Part shown: positions 10,931 to 23,610 of the stretch, piece by piece
Numbering within the stretch: position 1 is the stretch's first letter
How the letters are laid out: each line of letters starts with the position of its first letter
NCBI GenBank assembly: GCA_023614405.1
Contig: CM042693.1
Span: forward strand, 154,520,731 to 154,584,730
Source of the DNA: Avena insularis
Taxonomy: Eukaryota > Streptophyta > Magnoliopsida > Poales > Poaceae
Direction of reading: 5' to 3'
Length of the DNA: 64,000 nt
Position numbers and translations under genes: made by a program
The notes under the pieces: generated by a model
The model's input: only the letters and a program-made list of their open reading frames with translations
Told to the model about the DNA's origin: nothing
Databases searched by the model: none

Positions 10931-12475
10931 TGATGTGGCTTGGTTGACTATAGAGCCTCGTTGGGAAACCCCAGCAATGTGAGATGAGCACAAAAGCAAG
11001 TTTTCCCTCAGTTATGAAACCAAGGTTATAGAACCAGTATGAGTAAGGAAACAACTCTAAGGTGTTTCTAACAACTTGGAACATACACAACACAAACTCA
11101 ATACTTTGCCCCACTTTACAGTGAGGTTGTCAATCTCACTGGTTTGCTGAAAACAAAGGGTTAAACATATAGTGTGGAAGATAGTGATTGCTTGCAGAAA
11201 GTAAACAGTAACAGTAGATGATGTATCAATGATAAAGATTGGACCGGGGTCCATAGTTCACTAGAGGTGTTCTCCTTAAGATAGATAGCATGTTGGGTGA
11301 ACAAATTACAGCGAGGCAATTGACAGATTGAAAAAGCATAACAATGCATATACTAGACATCTTGACTCCTACAAGATTTGATTGGGCATTACAACATAAT
11401 ACATAGACCATAATCCAACTTCATCTCTGACTAATAATCCACCTTCAGGTTATCATCCAAACCCCTTCCAGTATTAAGTTGCAAGCAAAAGATAATTGCA
11501 TTAAGCAATGTGTGTAAAGTAAACAATACAATTTTTCCATCAACAAAGTATTGTTGTTTTATCCCTAGTAGTAACAACACATCTACAACCTTAGAGATTT
11601 TTGTCACTTCCCAAGATTACTAGAGGCATGAACCTACTATCGAGCATAAATACTCCCTCTTGGAGTTGCAAGAATCTACTTGGCCAAGATAGCTACTAAC
11701 AACGGAGAGCATGCAAGATCACAAATAACATAGACATGATAGAATCAATAATCAATCTGACATAGTTTCTCAATAACCATCGGATCCCCGCAAACACAAC
11801 ATGTATGATTACAAATAGATGATCTTAATCATGAACAGAGCTCACAAGATCTAAACATGATAGCACAAAGGAGGAAAAACAACCATCTATATACTGTATG
11901 GACCCATAGTCCAAGGGTGAACTACTCATCCATCACTGCGGAGTCTGGCATGGTGATGAAGAAGGCCTCCCGGATGATCTCTCCCCTCCGGCAGGGTGCC
12001 ATGAAGAGATTCAGATCCCCCCAGATCTAGGAACGATGGTGGCGGTGGCTACGGACTGTCTCGTGGAGATTTGATTGGGTACTTAGGGTTTCTGCGTCAG
12101 GGTGCTTTTATAGGCGAAAGGGCAAGGTCGATGGGCGCCCGAGGAGCCCACACCTGGTGGCAGCACGCCCCTGGCTGCGCCAGCCCTAGGTGTGGACACC
12201 TCGTGGCCCCACTTCGACTGCCTTTTTGACTCAGTCTTCGCTCTGGTAAAATATTGACTTTGGCTTTTGTCCCATCCAATTCCGAGAATATTCATTTTCT
12301 GTCTTTTCTGGAACCAAAAACAACAGAAAACAGGCAACTAGCACTATGGCATCTTGTTAATAGGTTAGTCCTAGAAAACGTATAAAAATACCTCAAAGTG
12401 TAGACAAAACATAACAAAGTTGATACCAAAAAAGCATGGAACATAAAAAATTATAGATACGTTTACGACGTATCA
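10931..12475 (-). repeat. 3' LTR of element D
   Basis: 1,545 bp. It aligns along its length with 17508-18460 plus 22420-23014; about 94% identity over the first 360 bp by eye. A minus-strand TATA box (CCTATAAAAG) lies at 12105-12114. It is the 3' LTR because the PBS flanks the other copy. Confidence 0.9.
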
Positions 12476-15197
12476 AGCATCCCCAAGATTAACTCCTGCT
12501 CGTCCTCGAGTAGGTTAGTGATAAAAAGAATAATTTTTGAGGTGACATGCACCAACACAATCTTGATCAAAATATTTGAAAGCATTGATAGCTAGGATCA
12601 AAGTACTCTAAACATGAGCATCAAAGATGTAGCTCTAACAATAAGACATAGCAACTATGTTGTAACATGAAAAGGTACAAACAAATATCATGAATAACAA
12701 TGCATTGAAAGACGTTTGTTTGTTTCACATATAGAAAACATAGCAAGATTGGTATTCATCTTGTCCCTCATGCTATAGCAAAACATAAATGCATAGGACA
12801 CCTTCAAAGTTCATAAGGGTGACTAGATACAAATAGTTTAAGGACAAGCAATATCAACATTATGAATAAATCAATAAGTTTTGGGACAATGCACATAAAA
12901 CTAAGAATGACAACTATGCTCTCTTAATTGGTGCATAAATATAGAAGGTGGAGACTCAACATAAAAGTAAGAAGAAAGGCCCTTCATAGAGGGAAGCAGG
13001 GATTTCAAGTTTCATAAAGAGCTTCCAAAAATTATGGTACTTATTAGCTTTCAGCTCTCATTGCCCCTATCATAAGCATCTTGAAGTGATTAAGGTTAAA
13101 GGTAAACAAATATGGAGTATATGCTTGACAAATCATAAGTTGGCAATCTCATGTCCCTTGAGTACGAGGGTCGTTCCTCATGCTACTCAGCTTTAGTCAT
13201 AAGCAAGTTCATGTCATTGTAAGTATATGTGTATTATAGAGAACCACCAATGGGGTATCCCTTGCCCCATGACATAGGAGCTATCCCATATCAAAATGAA
13301 AAGGCAATAGACAGTGGGCATCTCAGCAATCTTCTTATTTACCATGGGTATGGTGCTATATATTTTTTTATTTTTCTCTTTTTTTCTATATTTTTTTCGA
13401 AGATGCTTCATGGATTGCTCACTATGGTTATGCTGCAAGTTTCCACCATTATTAGGCATGGCTTAGGCTATCCGCCTAGGCATTTCTCTAACACATATAT
13501 AATACTCCATGAACTTACAAGCTCCCCTTTTATTTCACACCGCCGACATCCATAAACAAAAGATCATGATATCAACTGGGTAATATGTACATGTGTTGAA
13601 AGCGTTCCCTATGACAGCATGGTTCTGCTAATTCCCAACTTATAAGTGCAAGCATATACAACATAGATGACACAATGGTTCAAGTTTAATAGGTGCAAGA
13701 AATAAAGTGTGCCATCAAGTTTGTGAGAGCTTTAATCACTAATTTTCACATAACAAATTTAATTTGGAAGATAGATGAAAACATGAATATACTTGGAATG
13801 GTGTAACACGCCATGCATAGGAATTTATAGTGGACTCTTTGGAATAACTTGGTTTCTTGGGAGTTGGATGCATGAGTATAGCTTACTCAGTACAAGTGGA
13901 GGCTAGCAAAAGACTGGGAGCGACTAACTAAAAGAGCAATAATGGCCATAATCATGCAAAGCGACAAAACATTATCAACTAAAGCATAAAGTGGTATCAC
14001 AAGTCAAAAACTAAATGATCATAGAGGCTAAGGTTACTGGTTCATAGTCTTAACATGGTGTAAGCATGTGCCAAGTCAACCCAAATAAAGCATCAAAGGA
14101 GAATACCACAATATTATGCTTTTGTATGCTAAAACAACGCATGATTCATTCAAGGCACATTAAGCAATCTCAATTGTTTGGAACAAGTCATTCTACAAAA
14201 ATAATCACTAAACATAAGGTCAAAGAAACATCTAGCATGACATGATAAATTCTAAGCCACAGTCAAAACAAGCTCCTTTTGTACCACCATAAGCATGAAA
14301 CTTTCTACTCCTTCTCCAACACCAATCAACTTATTTGAAACAAAACATGAAAATGGGGGTCCAACTAATTTATTCAGCAAACCAAACAAAATAAAACCAA
14401 AAACAAAAACTAAGATGCTCCAAGAACAACACAACAATGCATGAACCAATAAAAAATGAAGTGTTTTGAAAGAAACCTGAGATTTTTATTGATGAAGAAG
14501 GGGATGCCTTGGGCATCCCCAAGCTTTGACACTTGTACCTCTTGAATATTTCTTGGGGTGACACGGGGTGGCATATCCAAGCTTGATATTTTGTCCATTC
14601 TTCATCTCATCACATCATTCTTTCCCTACACTTGAAAATTTCCTTCATACAAAACTTCACACAATCTTCATTAGCAACATTAGTGTATTCAAGACAATAA
14701 GCCTTTGGGTTTAGTTTCAACACAAGTAAAACTTACATTAGAACACAAGCTACTGTAGCAATTACTTCTAAAAGCTCAAGTGATCAAAGTGAACTAAAAA
14801 ACAAACCGATAAGATGCAAATGCAAATAATGGCAGAAATCTGTCAAAACATACCAGCAGGTGGAAACCGATTTTTTCGAAGACCTTATGTTGCTCAAATC
14901 GAAAAGTGTTGAACTAAATAAAGTTAGATAACCACCTGGGGAATTATCACAGAAAATTACAGCTCCATAGGATGTACAGGGAGTTCTCACGAATTTTTAC
15001 AGTGAAGCACAAAAATCTGTTTCAGGACAACAACTTCCCCAAATCTTACTTCTCTCTCATTAGAGGTTATTCTTGGCACAAAAACAACACAAAAGGATAA
15101 GGATAGGTTATTACAAAAGTAATAACTTCCAAGACTCAAAAAATAAAAACCTACTGAAATTTGTGTTATCTCCAATTAGTACTTTTCTTTAACGCCT
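12476..15197. other. Non-coding part of element D between protease and 3' LTR
   Basis: 2.7 kb, AT-rich, with no RT, RNase H or integrase motif on either strand. All ORFs are short and low in complexity. Next to the 3' LTR the minus strand reads CTTGGGGATGCT, the probable polypurine tract. The only structured feature I see is the hairpin at 14500-14520. In autonomous relatives this space would hold the rest of pol. Confidence 0.75.
14500..14520. repeat. Perfect inverted repeat (9-bp arms, 3-nt loop) in element D
   Basis: GGGGATGCC (14500-14508), loop TTG, GGCATCCCC (14512-14520). On the minus strand the hairpin and its flank include CTTGGGGATGC, which also occurs at the 3' LTR boundary near 12476. 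It could form a stable stem in the RNA. Its role is unknown. Confidence 0.85.
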
Positions 15198-17231
15198 TTA
15201 AGTTAGGCATAGGAAACAAGGATCAAGTATTTTCAAGTGAAGAAGCATTAACATCGAATTTTTCTTTAATAGGAGGAGCAAAAGGTATATTCTATCTCTT
15301 TTAGGGAAGTGTTCTATACCTTTCTTGAGTGGGAATTGATATTTAATGGTGCCTTCCTTCATATCAATAATGGCACCAACAGTTCTAAGAAAAGGTCTTC
15401 CCAAAATAATAGGACAAGAAGCATTGCATTCAACATCCAAAACATAGAAATAAACAGGGACAAAGGCATTGTTAACCATTAAAAGAGAATCATTAATAGT
15501 CCCCATAAGTTTATTTTTAGCATTATCATCAAGATAGACATCCAAATAGCAATCTTCCAATGGTGGCGAATCAAGCATTTCATAAATTTTTCTAGGCATA
15601 ATAGAGACACTAGAACCAAGGTCACATAAAGCATTGAGATCAAAATCATTCACTTTCATATTAATGATGGGTTCTCAACCATCTTCTAATTTCCGACGAA
15701 TAGAAGCTTTATGTTTCATTTTTTCTTCTTTAATTTTAATGAGAGCATCTATAATGTGTTTTGTAAAAGCCATATTCATAGCACTAGCATTAGGACTTCT
15801 AGAAACCTTTTGTAGGAACATAATTACTTCGGAAATATTACAACCATAAAGATCAAAATCAAACTTAGCATCCAAGGTAGTAGAACTATTGTTTCCCATA
15901 TTTCAAAAAAATTCAGCATTCTTATTGGGTTTAAGCATTGTTGCAAAAGGAATGGGGACTTCTTGTGGTTTGCTAGCATCAACATTGGTGGTGGTAATAG
16001 TACAAACACTATTATTTATAGCAATTTCATCTTATCTTTCCTACTTAGCATGTAATTTAGCTAACAGGCTAACATTTTCATCAATTCTAACTTGTATGGC
16101 ATTAGCAACATCAAAGGGATTTTCCATGGTTTCAGGTTTAGCAGCCATTTTATTAATCAAAGAGGATTGTGCTTCAGACAAAGATGAAATATTTTTCTCA
16201 ACATTCAAAAGCTTTTCCTCCATAGTTTTGTTGAAAGTAGTTTGTTTACTAATAAAGTCTTTAAGCATGACTTCAAGTTCAGAGGGAGAACTTCTACTGT
16301 TGTTGTAGGAATTTCCATAAGCATTACCATTATCGGGAGGATATGGCCTATAATTATTATTACCAAATTTATTCCTATAGGCATTGTTGCTAAAATTGTT
16401 ATTTATAATGAAGTTCACATCAACTTTCTCTTCTTGAGCAACCAAGGAGGCCAGAGGAGCATTATTTGGATCAATATGAGTCTTTCCGTTAACAAGCATA
16501 GACATAATAACATTAATTTTATCATTCAAGGAGGATGTTTCTTCAACAAAATTTACATTCTTACCTCGTGGAGCTCTCTCAGTGTGTCATTCAGAGTAGT
16601 TAACCATCATATTATCAAGGAGCCTTGTTGCAGCACCCAAAGTAATGGTCATAAAAGTACCTCCAGCAGCAGAATCCAACAGATTTCTTGAAGAGAAATT
16701 CAATCCTGCATAAAAAGTTTGGATAATCATCCAGGCAGTCAATCCATGAGTGGGACAAATATTTACCAAAGATTTAATTCTTTCCCAAGCTTGAGCAACA
16801 TGTTCATTATCAAGTTGTTTAAATTTCATTATTTCACTTCTCATAGATATAATCTTAGTAGGAGGATAATATTTTCCAATAAAAGCATCTTTTCATTTAA
16901 TCCAAGAATCAATACTATTTCTAGGCAAGGATAACAACCATTCTTTAGCTTTTCCTCTCAAGGAGAAAGGAAACAATTTAAGCTTAATAATATCTCCATC
17001 TACATACTTATATTTTTTGCATCTCGCAAAGCTCAACAAAATTATTAAGGTGAGCAGCAGCATCATCAGAACTAGCACCAGAAAATTGCTCTTTCATAAC
17101 AAGATTCAGCAAAGCAGGTTTAATTTTATAAAAAGTAGCTTCAGGAGCAGGTGGAGCATAGGTGTGCAAAGGAAATCATTGTTGGTGGTGCTAGTGAAGT
17201 CATAAAACTTGGTGTTTTCAGGAGTGTTCAT
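15198..17231 (-). pseudogene. Gag and protease of element D, broken
   Basis: The minus-strand ATG at 17231 gives MNTPENTKFYDFTS and then FSGASSDDAAAHLNNFVELC, the start of a Gypsy gag. A frameshift/stop follows near 17020. The gag core continues (DGDIIKLKLFPFSLRGKAKEW, LLSLPRNSIDSWIK) to a stop near 16893 and resumes (FYAGLNFSSRNLLDSAAGG) to about 16587. An Asn-rich linker (NNYRPYPPDN) and a coiled-coil-like stretch lead to 16041. The protease is at 15198-15659: ALCDLGSSVSIMP (D-L-G-S site), then CPIILGRPFLRT. No RT follows. At least three breaks make it a pseudogene. Gag would form the particle and the protease would process it. Such gag-only relatives may be mobilised by an autonomous partner. 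Confidence 0.85.
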
Positions 17232-17482
17232 TTCTGTAAAAGTGAAGCAAGCCAATGGAAGTAGTAACTAATTTTTTTGTGTTTTAATAAGAAAAAGCAA
17301 AACAAGCAAAAATAATTTATTTGTATTTGTGAAAAAGAGAAACAAGAAAAACAAAGAAAAAGAAACTAAGCAAAACAAAAACAAAGTAAAGAGATTGGTT
17401 GTGAGAGACTCCCCTTGCAAGAATCTTCTTTCTCCCTAAAAGGTGACTGACAAGGAGGAAGAGATTGAAGCTGTCTTTAACT

Positions 17483-17499
17483 CCTAGGAAACGGCGCCA
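17483..17499 (-). promoter_or_regulatory. Primer-binding site of element D
   Basis: The minus strand reads TGGCGCCGTTTCCTAGG, 8 nt inside the 5' LTR boundary at 17508. Its first 10 bases fit the 3' end of a plant tRNA-Asp; the rest diverges. It fixes the orientation of D as minus. Confidence 0.75.
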
Positions 17500-17507
17500 G
17501 AAAATCT

Positions 17508-20500
17508 TGATGTGGCTCGGTTGACTATAGAGACTCGTTGGGAAACCCCAAGAGCAAGGTGTGATGAGTACATCAGCAAGTTTTCCCTCGGTTATGAAAC
17601 CAAGATTATCGAACCAGTAGGAGTAAGGAAACAACTCCAAGGTGTTGCTAACAACTTGGAACCTACAAAACACAAACTCAATACTTTGCCCCAACTTACA
17701 GTGAGGTTGTCAATCTCACTGGTTTGCTGAAAACAAAGGATTAAACGTATAGTGTGGAAGATAGTGATTCCTTGTAGAAAGTAAACAGTAACAGTAGATG
17801 ATGTATCAGTGATAAAGATTGGACCGGGTTCCATAGTTCACTAAAGGTGTTCTCCTTAAGATAGATAGCATGTTGGGTGAACAGATTACAGCGGGGCAAT
17901 TGATAGATTGAAAAAGCATAACAATGCATATACTAGACATCTTGACTCCTACGAGATTTGATTGGGCATTACAACATAATACATAGACCGTAATCCAACT
18001 TCATCTATGACTAATAATCCACCTTCAGGTTATCATCCAAACCCCTTCCAGTATTAAGTTGCTAGCAACAGATAATTGCATTAAGCAATGTGTGTAAAGT
18101 AAACAATACAATTGTTCCATGAACAAAAGGATTGTTGTTTTCTCCCTAGTAGCAACAACACATCTACACCTTTAGAGATTTCTGTCACTTCCCTAGATTA
18201 CTAGAGGCATGAACTTACTATCAAGCATAAGTACTCCCTCTTGGAGTTGCAAGCATCTACTTGGCCAAGATAGCTACTAACAACGGAGAGCATGCAAGAT
18301 CACAAATAACATAGACATGATAGAATCAATAATCAATCTGACATAGTTTCTCAATAACCATCGGATCCCCGCAAACACAACATGTATGATTACAAATAGA
18401 TGATCTTGATCATGAACGGAGCTCACAAGATCTAAACATGATAGCACAAAGGAGGAGAAATGTCAACACTCGGATTTTTAATCCCAGATGCCTGTTATGC
18501 CATACATCGCAATCCCAGGATTACCATTTTTGCGAGACATCACAGATTGGTACCATAGTTCATCATCCATTACAAACCATAATAAAAGTCTTACAAATAA
18601 AGGATCTCATGATCCAGTCTTAATACAATCAACACAGCAGAATAAAAATAAGGGTAACATGGTTGAAGCTCCATCTTTAGGGTCACAAGCAATGCTGACG
18701 ATGGGAGATGATCCTAGTTGTCATAGACCTCCTGCTGTCCATCATCCTGGTAGTCCTCTTCATAGTATGGCCATGGGAATAGCCAGGGATAAAGCCATGA
18801 GTACTCTTTAAGTACTCGCAAACTATCACTAACAACTAAAGTAGCTCGAGCAGGAATCCTAAGCTCTAGGTTTATTTGCAAAAAGCCAGGTTTATCTCTA
18901 ACTGAGTTTAGAAGTAAAGAAAACTAGTTTAATGTTCTACAACACCAAAGTTGAACTTAGTTTTCATGTTCACAATCCTGTTGTGGTCAATTCAAAGTCA
19001 TAGTTCATTTCACAAGTCATTTTGAAAACATCCGACGATGGAACAGTATGGCCACTCCAACTGTCCATGACTGTGGACCCGGCTATTCGAATAGTTTGAC
19101 ACTCTGCAGAGGAGGTACACTTTGACCACAACATTCGATACATCCATCAGGAACAATCCCGAATCATCATACTTAGTATGCGGATAATCAATCCTAACCT
19201 TTCGATTACACACCCTATTATAGGCACCTCCCCTATAAGTTTAGCCTCCCAACCATGACCATCTGTCATCTTGGGAACTGCACAGGTGGACATTCAACAC
19301 GAGGTAGCCTCAGCTCAAACCTCTTCCGCAAGGGAACCCATACTAATATATATAATTCCAGTCAAGCCCTACCCAAATTCAGGTATTGTGATTGTACGGT
19401 AAAATTGGAATGGTATTGCATCCGAACCCAACCATCAATTTTTAAAAAGGGCTAAGGCTCATGCCTCAACATTTTCATCATCAAATCATCTTGTGTTCAC
19501 TAACACATGTCAAAACATTTCAGTAGAATGAATCTTCATTCTAAGGTTTTCATAATCATTTTCACCAAGTATTCCCATCTAAAGTGATTCACTTTTATGC
19601 TTAGCACTAGCCACTAAAGTTGAGGGCATTCACTAATGAGGGGTGCTAATCAAGTGTGACTATCCAAATTTAGTCTCATGCCTCAGGATGACATCTAATT
19701 CTAACTACTTAGGCCTAGTTTTATGCTCTTTATGCTACTATACTAGCTTTCCAAAACTCACAAAGCACTAAGTAAGGGTAAAGAACTTTGATAAAGAAAT
19801 AAAAGAATAAAGCTTGCAGGTAAAACTTGGGATTGGTATAATCAAGGTTGCATAACCAAAGCATGCCTAATGCATTGCATATGTTATCTTGTAGGGTTAG
19901 GCTTGCAAGTAGGACTTGCATGATTTAGCTTAGCTTGCCTTGATTGGTGAAGTGGTTGAAGTTTTCTTCTTCTTCGTAGTACTCCTCCTCATAGCCTTGG
20001 TCGGTACTAGCGTATTAAATGAATACGAGGTACACAATCATCAAACAATACTTAACTACCTCTATTGAGAACACCAAGGTTAACACTAGATGATCTAGCA
20101 TCATCACAATCATCACATGAAATAAAGACCTAGTCTTATTTATTTTATTTTGGAAAAGTAATTTCTATTCATTGAAAACTACTTAAGATTTAATATTCTC
20201 CAATTAAAATATGGGATCATCTTGACACATGTCATCACCACATATTCTAACACTTGGGAATGTGATTTAAAGTGGTGGTCATATTTTATAAAGTTTAAAA
20301 TTACCATTTAAATAATTAAAGTGACTAGAAATGCCTATGTAGCATTGTTTTAGTACTAGTCGAAGATCACTTCATGTAAACCTAAATTTTTTTACATATT
20401 CAGAAAGATCTTGTCAAATGTGATTTTTGAGAGTTAGAATCAACTCAAAAGAATTTATGGTTGATTTTTGAAAAATGTTTGAATGTGGAAAAGTCTCTAT

Positions 20501-23014
20501 CTTGTTATTTTTACTATAGGTGATCTATAATTTCAAATAGCTTGAATCCAACGGGCTTAGATTGATAATTTCAATTCCTTTCTAACAAAATTGGAATCAT
20601 GCAATTTGGTTCAGTACATCTCCTTGAATTGATTTTGAAAGTCACTGAATGAACTAGGTTGAATTAAAATGGAAAAAGATTATTTGAATCTCCTCTCATG
20701 TGCTGAATGTTACTAGTAAATTCCCAGCTACACAAGACACAAACAGTCTTGACAGGGGGTCCAGGCGTCAGCGGCTCAATCTAAACGAAGCGGTATGTTT
20801 CAATCTGGGCCATGCGATTAAACTAGGATCTACGGCTCACGTTCGTTGTCTCCGTCGAACAGCTCCGAGGAGACCAAACCCTAAAGGCGACGGTAGGGGT
20901 ACGCGGTGGCTTACCAGGGCTCCAGCTAGGGTCGGCAATGGGGGCGAACGATGTTGTCGTGACGGCGGCTCGAACGGTGGTCGTGGTGGCTCTTGGGGTG
21001 GATCCAATCAATGGCTCCTCTCCTCCTCCGCAGCGACAGACTCCGACCAAATTCTGGCGAGCTGGTGCTCGCCTTGCTCCAGGGAAGGGTTAGGGGTGGT
21101 TCTGAGAAAGAGGGGAGTGATATGGGGTGAAGAATGAGGGCTAGGGTAGCCTCTATTTATACACTGGAGAGAGGGGGAGTGCACATGGTTAGGGCTCATC
21201 GGTGATGACGATACAGCGAGCTACGGGCATGGTGAAGGGCGTAGGACGGTGCGGTGTCTCCTGGCGATCATCACAGGCTTAATGGTGCGGCAAGGCGCGG
21301 TCGAGAATAGTCGGGCGTGGTCCATGCTCTGCACGGGGATGGCGGTGTGCGAGACGACGTACAGGTGTTGCTGGTCGCGTGGCGGCGAACGGTCGTGTCT
21401 AGGAGGTAGCTAGGGTCATGGCGATCACAGTTATGTGCGGCGAGGGTGAGGCGCGGCGTGTGCGCCCGTGTCGGCTGCGGTGCTCTGGCACGCTCTCGGC
21501 ATGGCGTAGAGAAAATGAGCGCGGCGTTTTCTCGGTGGGCCAGGGCTTGGCTGCACTCGAGGGTTGGACATGGGGTCGCAGTGGAAGGTGGCCTGCCTCC
21601 TAGACATCATGGACGGGCGCGACGCTTCCTCCTGCGTGTTGTCCACGGTCGGCCGACGAGTGAGCTTCGGGTGGCGTGACACTAGTGCAATGGGTAGAGG
21701 GGTAGCTTGTTCAATGTGATGCTGGGTGCTGGGGGTGACAAGGGGAGTGAATTGGGGACAATGGTTTGATCAAACACTGCTCAAAACAGTAGAAGTTAGG
21801 CAAGGTTGATCTGCGCTCACCAAGTGTTTGATGAAATGGCCGCATGAAATTTAAATTTGAATTTTTGGCTGAATTTTGGTGAGTGCTCTGGTCACATACT
21901 TGGTAGTGTGTGGTTGCTTGGGTTTGTCAAGGTGAAGTGGTTTGGTTGGTTTTTGAGAAATGGGGATCTTAGTACCTACACTTGATTCAATTTTGAATTG
22001 TCCTATAAATAGATTTGGAATTTGTTTCTGTTGGTTTGTAAAGTGGTCTTGGATTCATTGTTACTTGGTATAGCAAGGGGTGAAAAGAATTGGATTTGTT
22101 TCTGTTAGAAAACTTGGACTAGGAACACTCAAAGTGGTCTAGTGGTTAACTTGGGTCAAATGACCATTTGCTGATATTGTTTATTTTTTATTTTCTCTTC
22201 ATTTGATTCTTCTTGGAAATGATCTAGATGATATTGTTTTCAACTTTAAACCAATCCTTATCATTCATAGCAATCAAACATGGTATTGCAAGCATGCATG
22301 CATTAATCACACACACATGCATTCATATTGATTTTAATAATAAAAGTTTTTGTTAACCCTAAACTTGGGTGATTAGAACTTGATAATCTTGCTTAATATT
22401 TTTGGGATGTTACAAGAAACAATAATCTAGCTACTGTATGGACCAATAGTCCAAGGGTGAACTACTCACGCATTACTACGGAGGCTGGCATGGTGATGAA
22501 GAAGGCCTCCGGGATGACCTCTCCCCTTCGGCAGGGTGCCGGGAAGAGCTTAAGACCCCCCCAATATAGGGATGATGGTGGCGGCGGCTACGCACTATTT
22601 TGTGGATATTTGATCGGGTACTTACGATTTCTACATCGGGGTGCTTTTATAGGTGAAAGGGCAAGGTCGGTGGGCAGCCAAGGGGCCCACACCTAATGGC
22701 GGCACGCCTCCTGGCCATGCCAGCCCTAGGTGTGGCCACCTCGTGGCCCCACTTCGTCTTCCCTTTTGACTCCGTCTTCACTCCGGTAAAATATTTAATT
22801 TGGCTTTCGTCCCGTCCAATTCTGAGAATATTTCCTTACTAGCTTGTCCAAAACCAAAAAGGCAGAAAATAGGCAACTGGCACTACGGCTTCTTGTTAAT
22901 AGGTTAGTCCCAGAAAACGTATGAAAATACCTCAAAGTGTAGACAAAAAATAACAAAGTTGATACTAAACAAGCATGGAACATAAAAAATTATAGATACG
23001 TTTATGACGTATCA
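17508..23014 (-). repeat. 5' LTR of element D, split by element E
   Basis: The two halves, 17508-18460 and 22420-23014 (1,548 bp together), match the 3' LTR at 10931-12475. The break is at agaaa, duplicated on both sides of E. The minus-strand TATA box (CCTATAAAAG) lies at 22644-22653, separated from the distal part of the LTR by the E insertion. Confidence 0.9.
18461..22414 (-). mobile_element. Element E: 4-kb solo-LTR-like unit
   Basis: 3,954 bp, TGTCAACACT...GGGATGTTACA, with a perfect TSD agaaa (18456-18460 and 22415-22419). Read on the minus strand it starts TGTAACATCCC, like long Gypsy LTRs of the Sukkula/RIRE3 type. I find no internal LTR copy and no gag or pol, so a solo LTR is the simplest reading. 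A minus-strand TATA box (GTATAAATAG, 21153-21162) is followed downstream by a GC-rich leader (20700-21130) with a possible splice donor (CTGGTAAGCC). Small ORFs in the GC-rich part (20700-21680) have no family features. Confidence 0.8.
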
Positions 23015-23610
23015 GCCGGCGTTGGCGACGAAGTCTACTCGCCCATCACCATGGCGCTTGCCGGTGAGGCGAGTGTTGCTATAGCGTAGTTCGCGCTGCG
23101 TTCCATTGTCGTGACCGCTTGGGCGGCGATTTCCACCCTACTCGTCGTCGGTTTCTTCGATTGGGTCTTCCTCCGTGTACCGCTTGGCAATTTTGAGGAG
23201 GTCAGGAATGTTGTCGAGTGTCTTGTACACTCTCTTGATCTTGGATACCAGTGGCTCGTGTCGGCACAGGTTCTTGAAGGAGTGGATCGCCGTGTTCGGG
23301 TGGATGCCGGCGGAGTTGATCCACAAGTCCTGCCACCGCTGGACACAGTGGCGGGTCAACTCGCGGGGTCCCTGGACGCATCGTTCTAGGTCCTCGATGG
23401 TGGTGGCGCGGGTGTGGGATCCCTCGAAGTGCGCGACGAAGGCCTCGCGCATGTCCTCCCATGAGTCGATGTTGTCTAGGGGAGAGTGTTGATCCATTGC
23501 CAAGTCGCTCCCTCCATCATCAGGGGTAGGTAGCGAGCGGCGAGGAGGTTGGTGTGGCCAGCAATTCCCATTGCCATGATGTATGTGTCCAACCACATAG
23601 CTGGGTCGTA
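23015..23610 (-). pseudogene. Gag core of element C, downstream piece
   Basis: A minus-strand frame carries a Gypsy gag (Retrotrans_gag) core: MWLDTYIMAMGIAGH, LLAARYLPLMM, then NIDSWEDMREAFVAHFEG, LERCVQGPRELTRHCVQRW and YTEEDPIEE. The upstream part is across the B2 insertion at 50025: with B2 and one tcgta removed, YDPTY joins directly to DPAMWLD in frame. Any open frame extended above 23610 enters B2 LTR and is a chimera. Gag is the particle protein. The basic region after it leads to the protease piece on the far side of D. Confidence 0.85.

Larger units (their letters stand above)
10931..23014 (-). mobile_element. Sabrina-like non-autonomous Gypsy element D, with E nested in its 5' LTR
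   Basis: LTRs of about 1.55 kb lie at 10931-12475 and 17508-23014 (the second split by E). Both begin TGATGTGG and end GACGTATCA on the + strand. The internal region is 5.0 kb, and the element without E is about 8.1 kb. On the minus strand there is a PBS (TGGCGCCGTTTCCTAGG), gag and protease, but no RT, RNase H or integrase: the rest is non-coding. The flanking pentamers gctga and gccgg differ by two transitions and look like an eroded TSD, since removing D and one pentamer restores the C frame. LTR and gag features (NNYRPYPPDNGNAYGN) resemble Triticeae Sabrina-type elements, from memory. Confidence 0.88.

Noticed and set aside
9609..11114. A single 501-codon minus-strand ORF
   Set aside because: The part above 10930 is LTR of D. 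The lower part joins protease to an RT remnant and then shifts frame. I annotated the pieces separately.
20700..21680. GC-rich ORFs in element E as possible host exons
   Set aside because: They lie inside a unit with LTR-like ends and a TSD, overlap on both strands, are low in complexity and have no recognisable domain.
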